A stretch of 64,000 bases of DNA from Candidatus Obscuribacter sp. GTDB taxonomy: Bacteria; Cyanobacteriota; Vampirovibrionia; Obscuribacterales; Obscuribacteraceae. The DNA is taken from NCBI GenBank assembly GCA_016712465.1, contig JADJQZ010000001.1:1798001-1862000 (forward strand), in the 5' to 3' direction. Below, piece after piece: positions 35,705 to 43,465 of the stretch (position 1 is its first letter; every line of letters starts with the position of its first letter). The position numbers were made by a program, and so were the translations under genes. The notes beneath the pieces were generated by a model that was not told the DNA's origin, ran no database searches, and was given only the letters and a program-made list of their open reading frames with translations.

Positions 35705-37252
35705 TCAGGAGCATGATAGATTATTGAAAACGTTGCTGTCGGCGGGACCGGTCGTTTTGTCAACTTTGTTGGCCGCCGCCGATGCTTTCTCAAATTGAAA
35801 AATTTGCACTTGCCAGGGTTCCATGTCCAGGTATAAACCCTGGTTCGCCAGGTCGTTTCCGGCACGCCTGTAGCAGGCCGTGGAAAGCAAATCCGTCAAC
35901 TGAAAATCAGCGCCGCTCAGATTGTCAAAGGGAAGCGGCAAATAGCACTGACTGTCGTGGTCGGCGTAATTTATCACAACCAGAGAGCGGCTTTCCTGCC
36001 TTTGCCAGGTAAAAGCCAGAAAACACACGTTTGTGTAGTTGTCTGACCAGGCTCGTTTTGTTTCCAAAAGTGTGAATTTGCCTTCTTTCAAGAGGTCGCT
36101 AGTGACTAAGGGTAAGAGTTTGTCATAGAAACTTGCCAGTTCTTGATCTTTTGCTTCACGCGGACCACGCACCAGATGTGGTGATATGCGTTTTTGTTTG
36201 CCTTCAAATTGACCTTGATGGAAAAAACGCAAACCTGGGCTCAGGTAGGTGACTGCCGCCGCAGCTTTGTGGCAGGGTAAGTCGAAGACGGCTGCCGCTC
36301 TTGGTTCGTCGTGATTTTCCATGAAGCGAGCCATCTTGTTTTGGTAGGCGGGCTCGGCCTTCAGGTGCAGGTAGACCGGCTCTGCTTGCCGGTCTCTCAG
36401 TCGATCGTAGAGCCTTTTATCATAGGTGTAATCAAAGCCCAGTTCTTGCAGTCTCCATTCCATATCCCAGTAGACTTCAGCCATGAAGCAGAAATCAGGA
36501 TATGTCTTTTTGACTGTGGCTATGGTTTCCGACCAGAATTCATCGGCTTGCAAGCCCCAGGTGCGCTGGAAAATTTCAGGCAGGACAAGCATGGCCATGT
36601 CGCAACGCAGACCGTCACACTGACCGGCTATTCTCATTATTTCAGAGCGCATGGCCTTCTGAGAAGCTTTGCTGCCGTAGTTTAGCTGCAAGGTATCCGG
36701 CCAGCCATCGAAATAGGGGTCGCGGCCATGGGCGAAGATGCGTTCCCTGCCCCCACTTTTGAGGCGGATAAAATTCTGAGGTGCCCGATTGATATCCTCC
36801 TCCGTGCCCTCAACATAGTATTCGGGATGGCTCTCCACAAAGGGATGATCGAGGGCCGTGTGATTGGGGACGAAGTCGAGCATGAGCTTCAGACCTCTGG
36901 TCTGCAGTCGTTCTCTCAGCCTCTTAAGGGCTTCATCTCCGCCCAGCGCATCAGCCGTTACATAGTTTTTGACGGCGAAGCCCGAGCCCTGAATGTCTTC
37001 TTCTCTCAAGTCGGGCAGGGTTTCGTGAAACTCCCTCAGCCAGCCAGGTTGTCGGCGGGAGATCTCTCGCCCGCGCGCTCCCGTTTGCCAGACGCTTAGA
37101 AAATAGAGCCAATCGAAACCTTGTGCCTTCAGGGCATCGAGCGCGCTCTCCGGAATATCATCGAGAGCGGCCGGCCCCTTGAGCTTTTCTGCCAGGCTGG
37201 TTAGCCAGACTCGGGTGTTGATCTGGTAGAGACTTTCGTATTTTGCTTTCAT
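35705..37252 (-). CDS. GH13 alpha-amylase family protein
   Basis: A 515-residue (beta/alpha)8 glycosidase or transglycosidase. The four GH13 regions are present: region I DFVPNHTAL, region II GLRCDMAMLV with nucleophile Asp, region III FMAEVYWD with acid/base Glu, and region IV FMENHDEPR with transition-state Asp. The opening VWLTSLAEKL and the C-terminal beta domain are normal. No signal peptide. It is ten bases from the J-domain gene upstream and precedes the GH63 gene. Confidence 0.9.
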   Translation of the reverse strand: MKAKYESLYQINTRVWLTSLAEKLKGPAALDDIPESALDALKAQGFDWLYFLSVWQTGARGREISRRQPGWLREFHETLPDLREEDIQGSGFAVKNYVTADALGGDEALKRLRERLQTRGLKLMLDFVPNHTALDHPFVESHPEYYVEGTEEDINRAPQNFIRLKSGGRERIFAHGRDPYFDGWPDTLQLNYGSKASQKAMRSEIMRIAGQCDGLRCDMAMLVLPEIFQRTWGLQADEFWSETIATVKKTYPDFCFMAEVYWDMEWRLQELGFDYTYDKRLYDRLRDRQAEPVYLHLKAEPAYQNKMARFMENHDEPRAAAVFDLPCHKAAAAVTYLSPGLRFFHQGQFEGKQKRISPHLVRGPREAKDQELASFYDKLLPLVTSDLLKEGKFTLLETKRAWSDNYTNVCFLAFTWQRQESRSLVVINYADHDSQCYLPLPFDNLSGADFQLTDLLSTACYRRAGNDLANQGLYLDMEPWQVQIFQFEKASAAANKVDKTTGPADSNVFNNLSCS

Positions 37253-37261
37253 TGCTCTGTC

Positions 37262-37948
37262 CTAACCCTGGCAAACTTTAGCCAGGCTACCGGCTTTTGC
37301 CAGGTGCTCCACTGCTATTTTGAAAAGGTTGTCGGCCATGGCCAGGTGGTCGTAGTCGTAATTGCTGAGGAAATATCTTAGTTCCTCCAGACCATCGGCG
37401 GCCTGGGCAATGGCATGGCGCATCCACTGTACGGCTGGAATCATGGTCAGGGGTGGTGGATTGTCGGTAAAATCGTGGGATGCTTTCACAAGCACTCTTT
37501 CAATTTCTTCCACATAGCTTTCGAAGTCTATGAGCAGTTCTTCGTCGTAAATATCTTGAGCGAGGATGCTCAGTTTTTGTTTGTACTTTTTCAATACCGT
37601 GGCAATTGAGCGCTTCAGTGGATTGAAAACTTGTCTGAGGAATTTTTCTCTCGCCCGTTCTTCATCGAGGGAGTCCTGGGCGTGGCGGGGGAAGGCGCTG
37701 GTCTTTGGTTTCAGGAGCGTTGAATCATAGTCGGCACGTTTGTCCACGTCCATCAAGACGGCATAAGCCTCGTTGATGACCATCATCTGCTCGGTCTCTA
37801 TCTCAACTTGGTTGCCCGACTTGCCCCGGTAGGAAAGGTCGGGGTGCTTGGCTTTCACCAGGCTGCGATAGGCCTGCTTGATCTCTTCCATGCTTACGGT
37901 GGGAAGCACTCCGAGAATTTCATAGTGGGTGGCCCTGGTTCTTTTCAT
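37262..37948 (-). CDS. J-domain co-chaperone
   Basis: N-terminal J domain (residues 6-78) with the HPD motif in KAKHPDLSY and the helix IV ADYDSTL. It should stimulate a DnaK ATPase. The remaining 150 residues are helical and unlike the Gly/Phe and zinc-finger regions of DnaJ, so this is a specialised class C J protein. First gene of the GH13-GH63 group. Why a J protein is tied to glycosidases is unknown. Confidence 0.88.
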   Translation of the reverse strand: MKRTRATHYEILGVLPTVSMEEIKQAYRSLVKAKHPDLSYRGKSGNQVEIETEQMMVINEAYAVLMDVDKRADYDSTLLKPKTSAFPRHAQDSLDEERAREKFLRQVFNPLKRSIATVLKKYKQKLSILAQDIYDEELLIDFESYVEEIERVLVKASHDFTDNPPPLTMIPAVQWMRHAIAQAADGLEELRYFLSNYDYDHLAMADNLFKIAVEHLAKAGSLAKVCQG

Positions 37949-38090
37949 TTCTAAATTATGCCCCCAAAGCCCCGGGAATTTTCAATGCAAGCCCAACTTT
38001 CAATCGTCTAATAGAATGGCCCTGAGGGAATCTACTGAGCTTTGTGCGGCTTCAACAATTAAGTTAAGCCTATTTCCCTTCCTTGTCTTA

Positions 38091-38096
38091 TATAAT
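38091..38096 (+). promoter_or_regulatory. Consensus -10 box for nrdR, probable leaderless transcript
   Basis: TATAAT lies seven bases ahead of the ATG at 38104. Initiation 6-8 bases after a -10 box would fall on or just before the start codon, leaving no untranslated leader. No matching Shine-Dalgarno is present. A -35 box is not obvious. Confidence 0.6.
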
Positions 38097-38103
38097 CGTC
38101 TCG

Positions 38104-38652
38104 ATGTTCTGCCCATTTTGCAACCAGAAAGAAAGCCGCGTACTTGAATCTCGTTTGACTAACGATAATTCAGTCAGACGCAGGCGCGAATGTGAGTCTT
38201 GCGGTAAGCGCTTTACCACTTACGAGAAACTGGAAGTAATTCAATTTCTCGTGGTCAAGCGTACCGGAACCCGTGACCCGTATTCTCGCGAGAAACTGCG
38301 TGCCGGTCTTTCCCGGGCTTGCGTCAAGACGGCGGTCAGTGCCGAACAAATCGACAATATTGTGGAGTCGGTGGAAAACGAACTGATGGCGGCTGGACGG
38401 CGGGAGATTTCTTCTTCCTTATTAGGGGAGTTGGTACTCTCCAAATTGAGCGCCTTAGACCAGGTGGCTTATGTGCGCTTCGCCTCCGTTTACCGGGCTT
38501 TTCAGTCGGTGGACGACTTCATCGCCGAACTCAATCTTTTGAAAGAGTCTCTCAAGGATGCGGACGGGCGCTCTAAGCAAATACTGGAGCGGGCTGAGCT
38601 GGAAGAGAGATTGTCCAAGGATGCTACCATCGGTAGTGGCAAATCGCGCTGA
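38104..38652 (+). CDS. nrdR: Transcriptional repressor NrdR
   Basis: ATP-cone repressor of ribonucleotide reductase genes. It opens with the family N-terminus MFCPFCNQ, a zinc ribbon with CPFC and CESCGKRFTTYE, followed by an ATP-cone (VVKRTGTRDPYSREKLRAGL). The 182-residue length is slightly longer than usual because of a C-terminal charged extension. The frame is open upstream, but the CPFC start is at 38104. rplS follows 200 bases downstream. Confidence 0.95.
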   Translation: MFCPFCNQKESRVLESRLTNDNSVRRRRECESCGKRFTTYEKLEVIQFLVVKRTGTRDPYSREKLRAGLSRACVKTAVSAEQIDNIVESVENELMAAGRREISSSLLGELVLSKLSALDQVAYVRFASVYRAFQSVDDFIAELNLLKESLKDADGRSKQILERAELEERLSKDATIGSGKSR

Positions 38653-38667
38653 GTCCGTCGGCCTTTG

Positions 38668-38713
38668 CCGGGGCTGCCGTGGCTTAATGCTTTCCAATGG
38701 ATGGCAACCCCGG
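38668..38713 (+). promoter_or_regulatory. Stem-loop between nrdR and rplS
   Basis: Arms 38668-38678 and 38703-38713 pair over 11 bases with a single mismatch around a 24-base loop. No T-tract follows. It lies about 90 bases upstream of the proposed rplS -10 box, so it is more likely the nrdR mRNA end than an rplS leader. Confidence 0.4.
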
Positions 38714-38800
38714 GTTGATTAGATTAGACAAAAACAATCCGGAAACGGTAAAGCCTCGTTTAACGGAGCCTGGACTTCTGGCTTTTAGATATGTCCCGGG

Positions 38801-38809
38801 TGCTACAAT
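38801..38809 (+). promoter_or_regulatory. Extended -10 promoter element for rplS
   Basis: TGCTACAAT fits an extended -10 (TGnTACAAT). Predicted start near 38816 leaves a 40-base leader before rplS. The -35 region is weak, as extended -10 promoters allow. Confidence 0.45.
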
Positions 38810-38856
38810 CAGTAATCGCTTTTCTATATCTTCGAAGAAACAACCATTAGTGAGCC

Positions 38857-39264
38857 ATGAATAGTATTATCAAGGAAATTGAAGCCCCGCTCCTCAAGAG
38901 CAATCTGCCTGCCTTCGACGTAGGCGACACCGTCAAAGTCTTCGTGAAAATCGTTGAAGGCGGTAAAGAGCGTACCCAGGGCTACGAAGGCGTCATCATC
39001 AAGCATTCCGGTCACGGCGTCGGTGAGACCATCACCGTCCGTCGCGTGTTCCAGGGCATCGGCATCGAGCGTGTCTTCCTGGTCCACTCGCCCCGGGTTG
39101 AGAAAATAACCGTGCAGCGTCGCGGTCAGGTGCGCCGGGCTAAGCTCTATTACCTCAGACAGCGTACCGGTAAAGCTACCCGTATCAAAGAGAAAGTGGG
39201 CGTCAGAAAGGATGCGGCTCAAGCCAAAGCTGCTGCTGCCGCCAAGACCGAAGCTAAGAGCTAG
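38857..39264 (+). CDS. rplS: Large ribosomal subunit protein bL19
   Basis: Ribosomal protein at the 30S-50S interface. Core matches include FDVGDTVKVFVKIVEGGKER, GYEGVIIKHSGHGVGETITV and RRGQVRRAKLYYLRQRTGKA. The 135 residues include a Lys/Ala-rich C-terminal tail. It heads a same-strand set with rbgA and rnhB, the rplS-rnhB order found in many bacteria. Confidence 0.97.
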   Translation: MNSIIKEIEAPLLKSNLPAFDVGDTVKVFVKIVEGGKERTQGYEGVIIKHSGHGVGETITVRRVFQGIGIERVFLVHSPRVEKITVQRRGQVRRAKLYYLRQRTGKATRIKEKVGVRKDAAQAKAAAAAKTEAKS

Positions 39265-39290
39265 TCTCGTTCAGGAAGCCGTAAAGACAG

Positions 39291-40220
39291 TTGCCAAAGT
39301 ATTCACGGAAGCAGGGTCAAGACGGCAATTCGGCTGGACGCACGCCTCAGAACGGCAAACCTAAGAAGTCGGGGGTCCGAAAGCGGCCTCCGACTACTGC
39401 TTTTCAACGTTTGACCGAGATAGTCAAGTGGGTTGATCTGGTCATCGAAGTTCTGGATGGACGTCTGCCGATCAGTACCAGGCATCCTAAAAGCGACGAG
39501 ATCTTCGGCTCCCGCCCGCGCTTGCTCATCTATTCCAAACTGGACATGGCCGACTCGCGGCGCCTCAAGGAGTATGTCAAGCGGGTAAATGAAGAGCTGG
39601 CTGCCCAGAACGGACCCCCCAGCCTGGCTGTGGCCCTTTGTCTGAAGGGGCTTTCCAGCAAGACTGCCTTTGTGGAGGCCTGTCTGGAGCTTACCCGCAG
39701 CAAACGAGAAAGTCTTCAGCGCAAGGGACTTTTGCCAAGACCAATGCGGGCCTGCGTAGTGGGCATCCCCAATGTCGGCAAGTCATCTTTGATCAACTGG
39801 TTCATTGGCAAAAAGCACGCCAAGACCGGTGATATGCCCGGTGTTACCAAGGGGACTCAGTGGATTCGCGTTCATCCTCAGCTAGAGTTGCTCGATACTC
39901 CCGGTATTTTGCCACCCACTCTTTTTCAGAAAGAGACCATGTCAAGGCTTTCCGTACTGAATCTGGTCCCTCCTGATACCTACGATAACCTGGAATGTGC
40001 CAAGCAGGCCCTGGTTTTGATGAAGCGGTTCTATCCGAGATCTCTGGAAAGTTATGTGCCCGGACTTGCCGAAGCAGAGGACGGCTTGATTCACATTGCC
40101 CAGGCGAAAAACTTTCTGGCATCCGGAGCAAAGCTAGATGATTACCGGGCCGCCAATATTTTGCTGCGCGATTTGCGTGATGCTAAATTAGGCAATCTGA
40201 CCCTGGACGATTTAGAATAA
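39291..40220 (+). CDS. rbgA: Ribosome biogenesis GTPase RbgA (YlqF)
   Basis: Circularly permuted GTPase required for late 50S assembly. G4 (YSKLDMAD) comes before G1 (GIPNVGKSSLIN) and G3 (LLDTPG), the permuted order of the YlqF/YawG family. A basic 30-residue N-terminal extension precedes it. TTG start with AGGA upstream. Its place between rplS and rnhB matches YlqF in many genomes. Confidence 0.94.
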   Translation: MPKYSRKQGQDGNSAGRTPQNGKPKKSGVRKRPPTTAFQRLTEIVKWVDLVIEVLDGRLPISTRHPKSDEIFGSRPRLLIYSKLDMADSRRLKEYVKRVNEELAAQNGPPSLAVALCLKGLSSKTAFVEACLELTRSKRESLQRKGLLPRPMRACVVGIPNVGKSSLINWFIGKKHAKTGDMPGVTKGTQWIRVHPQLELLDTPGILPPTLFQKETMSRLSVLNLVPPDTYDNLECAKQALVLMKRFYPRSLESYVPGLAEAEDGLIHIAQAKNFLASGAKLDDYRAANILLRDLRDAKLGNLTLDDLE

Positions 40221-40257
40221 AAGCCGATTTTCACCACGGTGGCAAAGAGGGTGTACC

Positions 40258-41013
40258 TTGAGTCGGAGCGGCTTCAGCGCGCTGGTAAGTTTTGACCTCA
40301 AAACATATAAGGGGCATTGCCAGAGCTTTGGCCTGCCGACCCCGGTCGTGGCCAGAGGAAAATCGAATTTAAACAGCGAGCAGTTGAGCCTGGGCAACAT
40401 ATGCGAAAATCGGCCTTATCTTATTGGAGTTGATGAAGTCGGGCGCGGTTGTCTGGCTGGTCCTGTGGTATCGGCAGCGGTGGCATTGCCCTTTGCCGCA
40501 CTGGATAAGGAGCTGACTGCCAATCTGGCTGAACTGGATGACAGTAAAAAACTCGATGCCGCTACGCGCGAGAGACTCTCTTCCTTATTGCGCTCCTGTG
40601 CTCGTTTTGCCATCGCCTCCTGCAGCGCGGCCGAGATTGATGAGATGAATATATTGAACGCCAGTTTGCGCTCCATGGATCTTGCCGTCACCGCCCTGCT
40701 GAAAGATCTGGCTCTGGCAAGCGACGGGGCCCTCATTCTAGTCGACGGCAATAAGCCCATTAAGAATGGCTCCTATAAGCAATTGACGGTGATCAAAGGT
40801 GACAGCCATTCCGCTTCCATAGCCGCGGCCTCGGTTATTGCTAAAGTGCACCGGGACGCCCACATGAAAGAACTGGATAAGTGTTACCCGGCTTACGGCT
40901 TCGCCGGGCATAAGGGTTATCCTGCCATCTCACATCGCAAAGCTATTGCCGAGGTCGGGCCCTGTCCCGAACACCGCACAAGTTTTCGCCTTCTACCAAA
41001 GGGGGAAACCTAG
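40258..41013 (+). CDS. rnhB: Ribonuclease HII
   Basis: Cleaves RNA in RNA-DNA hybrids and initiates removal of misincorporated ribonucleotides. The catalytic entry DEVGRGCLAGPVVSAAV has the family DEGRG-type Asp-Glu pair (DEVGRG), followed by LDDSKKL, ILVDGNK and AASVIAKVHRD. An N-terminal extension of about 48 residues before the domain is longer than usual, so the TTG start at 40258 may be too far upstream. Confidence 0.95.
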   Translation: MSRSGFSALVSFDLKTYKGHCQSFGLPTPVVARGKSNLNSEQLSLGNICENRPYLIGVDEVGRGCLAGPVVSAAVALPFAALDKELTANLAELDDSKKLDAATRERLSSLLRSCARFAIASCSAAEIDEMNILNASLRSMDLAVTALLKDLALASDGALILVDGNKPIKNGSYKQLTVIKGDSHSASIAAASVIAKVHRDAHMKELDKCYPAYGFAGHKGYPAISHRKAIAEVGPCPEHRTSFRLLPKGET

Positions 41014-41042
41014 GATGCAGGCAATACCTGGCTGCAAATGAA

Positions 41043-41082
41043 AGCGCTGAAGATCGAATTTGCATTCCAAATCTTCAGCGCT
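41043..41082. terminator. Bidirectional hairpin between rnhB and the J-domain gene
   Basis: Perfect 12-bp inverted repeat (41043-41054 with 41071-41082) and a 16-base loop between convergent genes. No strong T-tract on the plus side, a broken one (TTTCATTT) on the minus side. Confidence 0.5.
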
Positions 41083-41108
41083 CTTCGCTACTTATCGGGC
41101 TAGCAGGA

Positions 41109-41888
41109 TCAGGTGCGAGCCGGCAGGTTGGGAGTGCCGCCGGTTGCGCTCTGGTTGATATTGGCTTTGCGCATTTTCTTCTCGGTATCCGTACCGCCGT
41201 CGAGAATCTGCGTTTTGGACAATTGTTCGAGCAGGTAATCTACGCCTTTTACCGAGATCATGAAGAGGCGTTCGCCCATTTCAATAAGCCCTTTTTCACG
41301 CAGATACCAGATATTGAATTCCATCTCGGCCATATCTTCCGTGCCCAGGATGTCCATCATCATTTTGGCAGAAGCACCGCCGGTCGCCGGTCTTTTCTTT
41401 TTGGCTTGCAAGAGAATCTGCAGCATGGCTATGCGCATTTCTAATTCGTTCCAGGTGGTGCTGGTTTGAACTTTGAGGGCCTGCCTGTTGAATGTTGAGG
41501 CACCACCGGCGCTACCAGGTGCTCCCGGCGCGGCTCCCTGAGGAGAACCAGGTGCCGGTGACTGCTCTCTTGCTCCCAGAGACATGTCGTAGGCAGCGCG
41601 CTTGCCTTCATCGGAGAGGGTACGCCAGGCGTCGGTGATGATACGGAATTTCTCCGCATCGCCGGTTTCGGTATTATCCGGGTGATACATGGCTGCCAGG
41701 AAGCGGTAAGCATAACGGATGATCGTGGAGTGAGCATCGCGATTGACCTGCAGGAGGTCATAGTAGTTAATCGGTTTGGCAGCGCCGCCGGGTTGTCCGC
41801 CGGGTTGTCCGCCGCCGGGTTGACCGCCGCCGGGCTGTCCGCCGGGCATGCCCGGTCTTGGAGGAGGGGGAGGTGGTTGCCACGACAT
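41109..41888 (-). CDS. J-domain protein with Gly/Pro-Gln repeat and C-terminal winged-helix-like region
   Basis: After a proline-rich leader and GGQPGG repeats (residues 14-33), a J domain (about 39-105) has MYHPDNTETG. A Gly/Ala/Pro linker and a helical C-terminal domain of about 110 residues follow (MRIAMLQILLQAKKKRP; FNIWYLREKGLIEMGERLFM), the latter reading like a winged helix. It starts two bases after the acyl-CoA dehydrogenase stop, so the two are co-transcribed. Client unknown. Confidence 0.8.
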   Translation of the reverse strand: MSWQPPPPPPRPGMPGGQPGGGQPGGGQPGGQPGGAAKPINYYDLLQVNRDAHSTIIRYAYRFLAAMYHPDNTETGDAEKFRIITDAWRTLSDEGKRAAYDMSLGAREQSPAPGSPQGAAPGAPGSAGGASTFNRQALKVQTSTTWNELEMRIAMLQILLQAKKKRPATGGASAKMMMDILGTEDMAEMEFNIWYLREKGLIEMGERLFMISVKGVDYLLEQLSKTQILDGGTDTEKKMRKANINQSATGGTPNLPART

Positions 41889-41890
41889 AT

Positions 41891-43069
41891 TTATAGTCCC
41901 TTCAGTACGTTTTGAGCTATTACCAGTCTTTGAACTTCAGAAGTTCCTTCGTAGATTTCAGTTATCTTGGCGTCACGCATATAGCGCTCGGCCGGATAGT
42001 CGGTTACGTAGCCGTAGCCGCCGAAGATTTGTACGCATTTGACGGTGGAACGCATTGCTACTTCCGCGGCAAATAGTTTGGCGTGAGCCGCTTCTTTCGT
42101 GATTTTGACTCCCAGATCTTGACCGCGAGCGGCGTTGAAAGTCAAAAGGCGAGCCGCATCAATTTCAGTTTGCATCTCGGCCAACATAAATTGAATGGCC
42201 TGGAATTTATTGATGGTTTGATTGAAGGCGATGCGCTCTTTGCTGTACTTGAAGGCATGATCCCAGGCCCCCTGGGCAATACCCACGGCTTGAGCGGCAA
42301 TGCCGATTCTGCCACCGTCCAGGGTGACCATTGAGACCTTGAAGCCGTCCTGGGGACCGGCCAGCATATTGGCTACCGGTACAGGGCTGTCTTCGAAGTT
42401 AATCTGGCAGGTGGAGGAGCCTTTGATGCCCAGCTTATCTTCCAGTTTGCCGAAGGTGAAACCGGGGGTGCCTTTTTCAACGATGAGGGCAATCAGACCC
42501 TTGTGTTTGAGGCTGGCATCGGTCTGGGCAATGACCAGGTAGTAGTCTGCTTCGATACCGTTGGTTATCCAGTTTTTGGAACCGTTCAAAATGTAGTGGT
42601 CGCCTTTTCTCACTGCCGTGCATTTGGCGGCGGCGGCATCGGAACCGGAGCCCGGCTCGGAGAGTGCGAAGGCGCCCAGTTTTTTGCCCTGGCAAAGAGG
42701 TACGAGAAACTTCTCTTTCTGCTCTTCCGTGCCGAAAATGTAGATGGGCTTGGCGCAGAGCGAAACATGGGCCGAATAAATTACCGAGGTGGTGGCGCAA
42801 GCTTTGGCCAGTTCTTCCACCACAATGGCGTATGAGACGTTGTCCATACCGGCGCCGCCATATTTCTCAGGGAAGGGCAGCCCGCAGAGATCGGAACTTG
42901 CCAGAAGCTCGAAGTTTTCCCGGGGGAAGCGATGCTTCTGGTCTACTTCGGCGGCCTTCGGGGCAAATTCGGCCTGGGCCATTTCACGAACGGTCTCTTG
43001 GATGAGCACTTGCTCTTCAGTGAGGGCGAAGGTCATGGGTGAGTCTGATTGGGTGGCAGCAGTATACAT
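41891..43069 (-). CDS. Short-chain-type acyl-CoA dehydrogenase
   Basis: FAD enzyme that introduces a 2,3-double bond in acyl-CoA. FAD and substrate signatures FALSEPGSGSDAAA and WITNGIEADYY are present. The C-terminal VQIFGGYGYVTDYPAERYMR and IYEGTSEVQRLVIAQN carries the catalytic Glu. Length 392 residues is standard. ATG at 43069 or at 43036 may start it. Operon with the J-domain gene downstream. No ETF or hydratase genes nearby. Confidence 0.93.
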   Translation of the reverse strand: MYTAATQSDSPMTFALTEEQVLIQETVREMAQAEFAPKAAEVDQKHRFPRENFELLASSDLCGLPFPEKYGGAGMDNVSYAIVVEELAKACATTSVIYSAHVSLCAKPIYIFGTEEQKEKFLVPLCQGKKLGAFALSEPGSGSDAAAAKCTAVRKGDHYILNGSKNWITNGIEADYYLVIAQTDASLKHKGLIALIVEKGTPGFTFGKLEDKLGIKGSSTCQINFEDSPVPVANMLAGPQDGFKVSMVTLDGGRIGIAAQAVGIAQGAWDHAFKYSKERIAFNQTINKFQAIQFMLAEMQTEIDAARLLTFNAARGQDLGVKITKEAAHAKLFAAEVAMRSTVKCVQIFGGYGYVTDYPAERYMRDAKITEIYEGTSEVQRLVIAQNVLKGL

Positions 43070-43465
43070 TTTGTTTGTTTTGCTAACTCTTGCTTGGTAA
43101 GTCTCTTTTTGTTTTATCCTGGTCGTACCTGAGTGAACCGGATTTCTGCTCAGGCGTCTCTGGCTTCCTCTTTGCTTTTTTCCGGTAAATGACTTGAGAA
43201 CGGATGGTCAATTGGAATGGGAATCCACCCTGTTGTCAAAAGCATCGCCACCAGCTCAAACAGGTCAGATCCTTGAAACTTACCTGTAAAAACACCGGTT
43301 TTTGATGGTTATGAATGATAGCACTTTCAGCCCCTGTGGTGTGTCTTTAAGGCTTTCCAAGCAGTGCGGGCAGCCCTTGAATTTAATCGGAGCGGACCCG
43401 CCTACTTCATGGGAGTGGGCAGATATTGTAGAGTTAACGGGGCAATAGTGAGGAAGTATACGGAC
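43070..43465. other. Divergent intergenic region, 396 bases
   Basis: Separates the acyl-CoA dehydrogenase from the GGDEF gene. CCTGAG near 43128 can pair with CTCAGG near 43149. I see no riboswitch-like consensus and no gene. The open frame from 43364 belongs to the GGDEF gene if an upstream start is used. Confidence 0.4.

Noticed and set aside
41758..41860. Short repeats that might suggest a CRISPR or VNTR
   Set aside because: They encode GGQPGG repeats in the J-domain protein; unit is 12-15 bases with no spacers. No CRISPR array is in the window.
43070..43465. c-di-GMP riboswitch ahead of the GGDEF gene
   Set aside because: No GEMM-type core motifs could be found; only a small hairpin.
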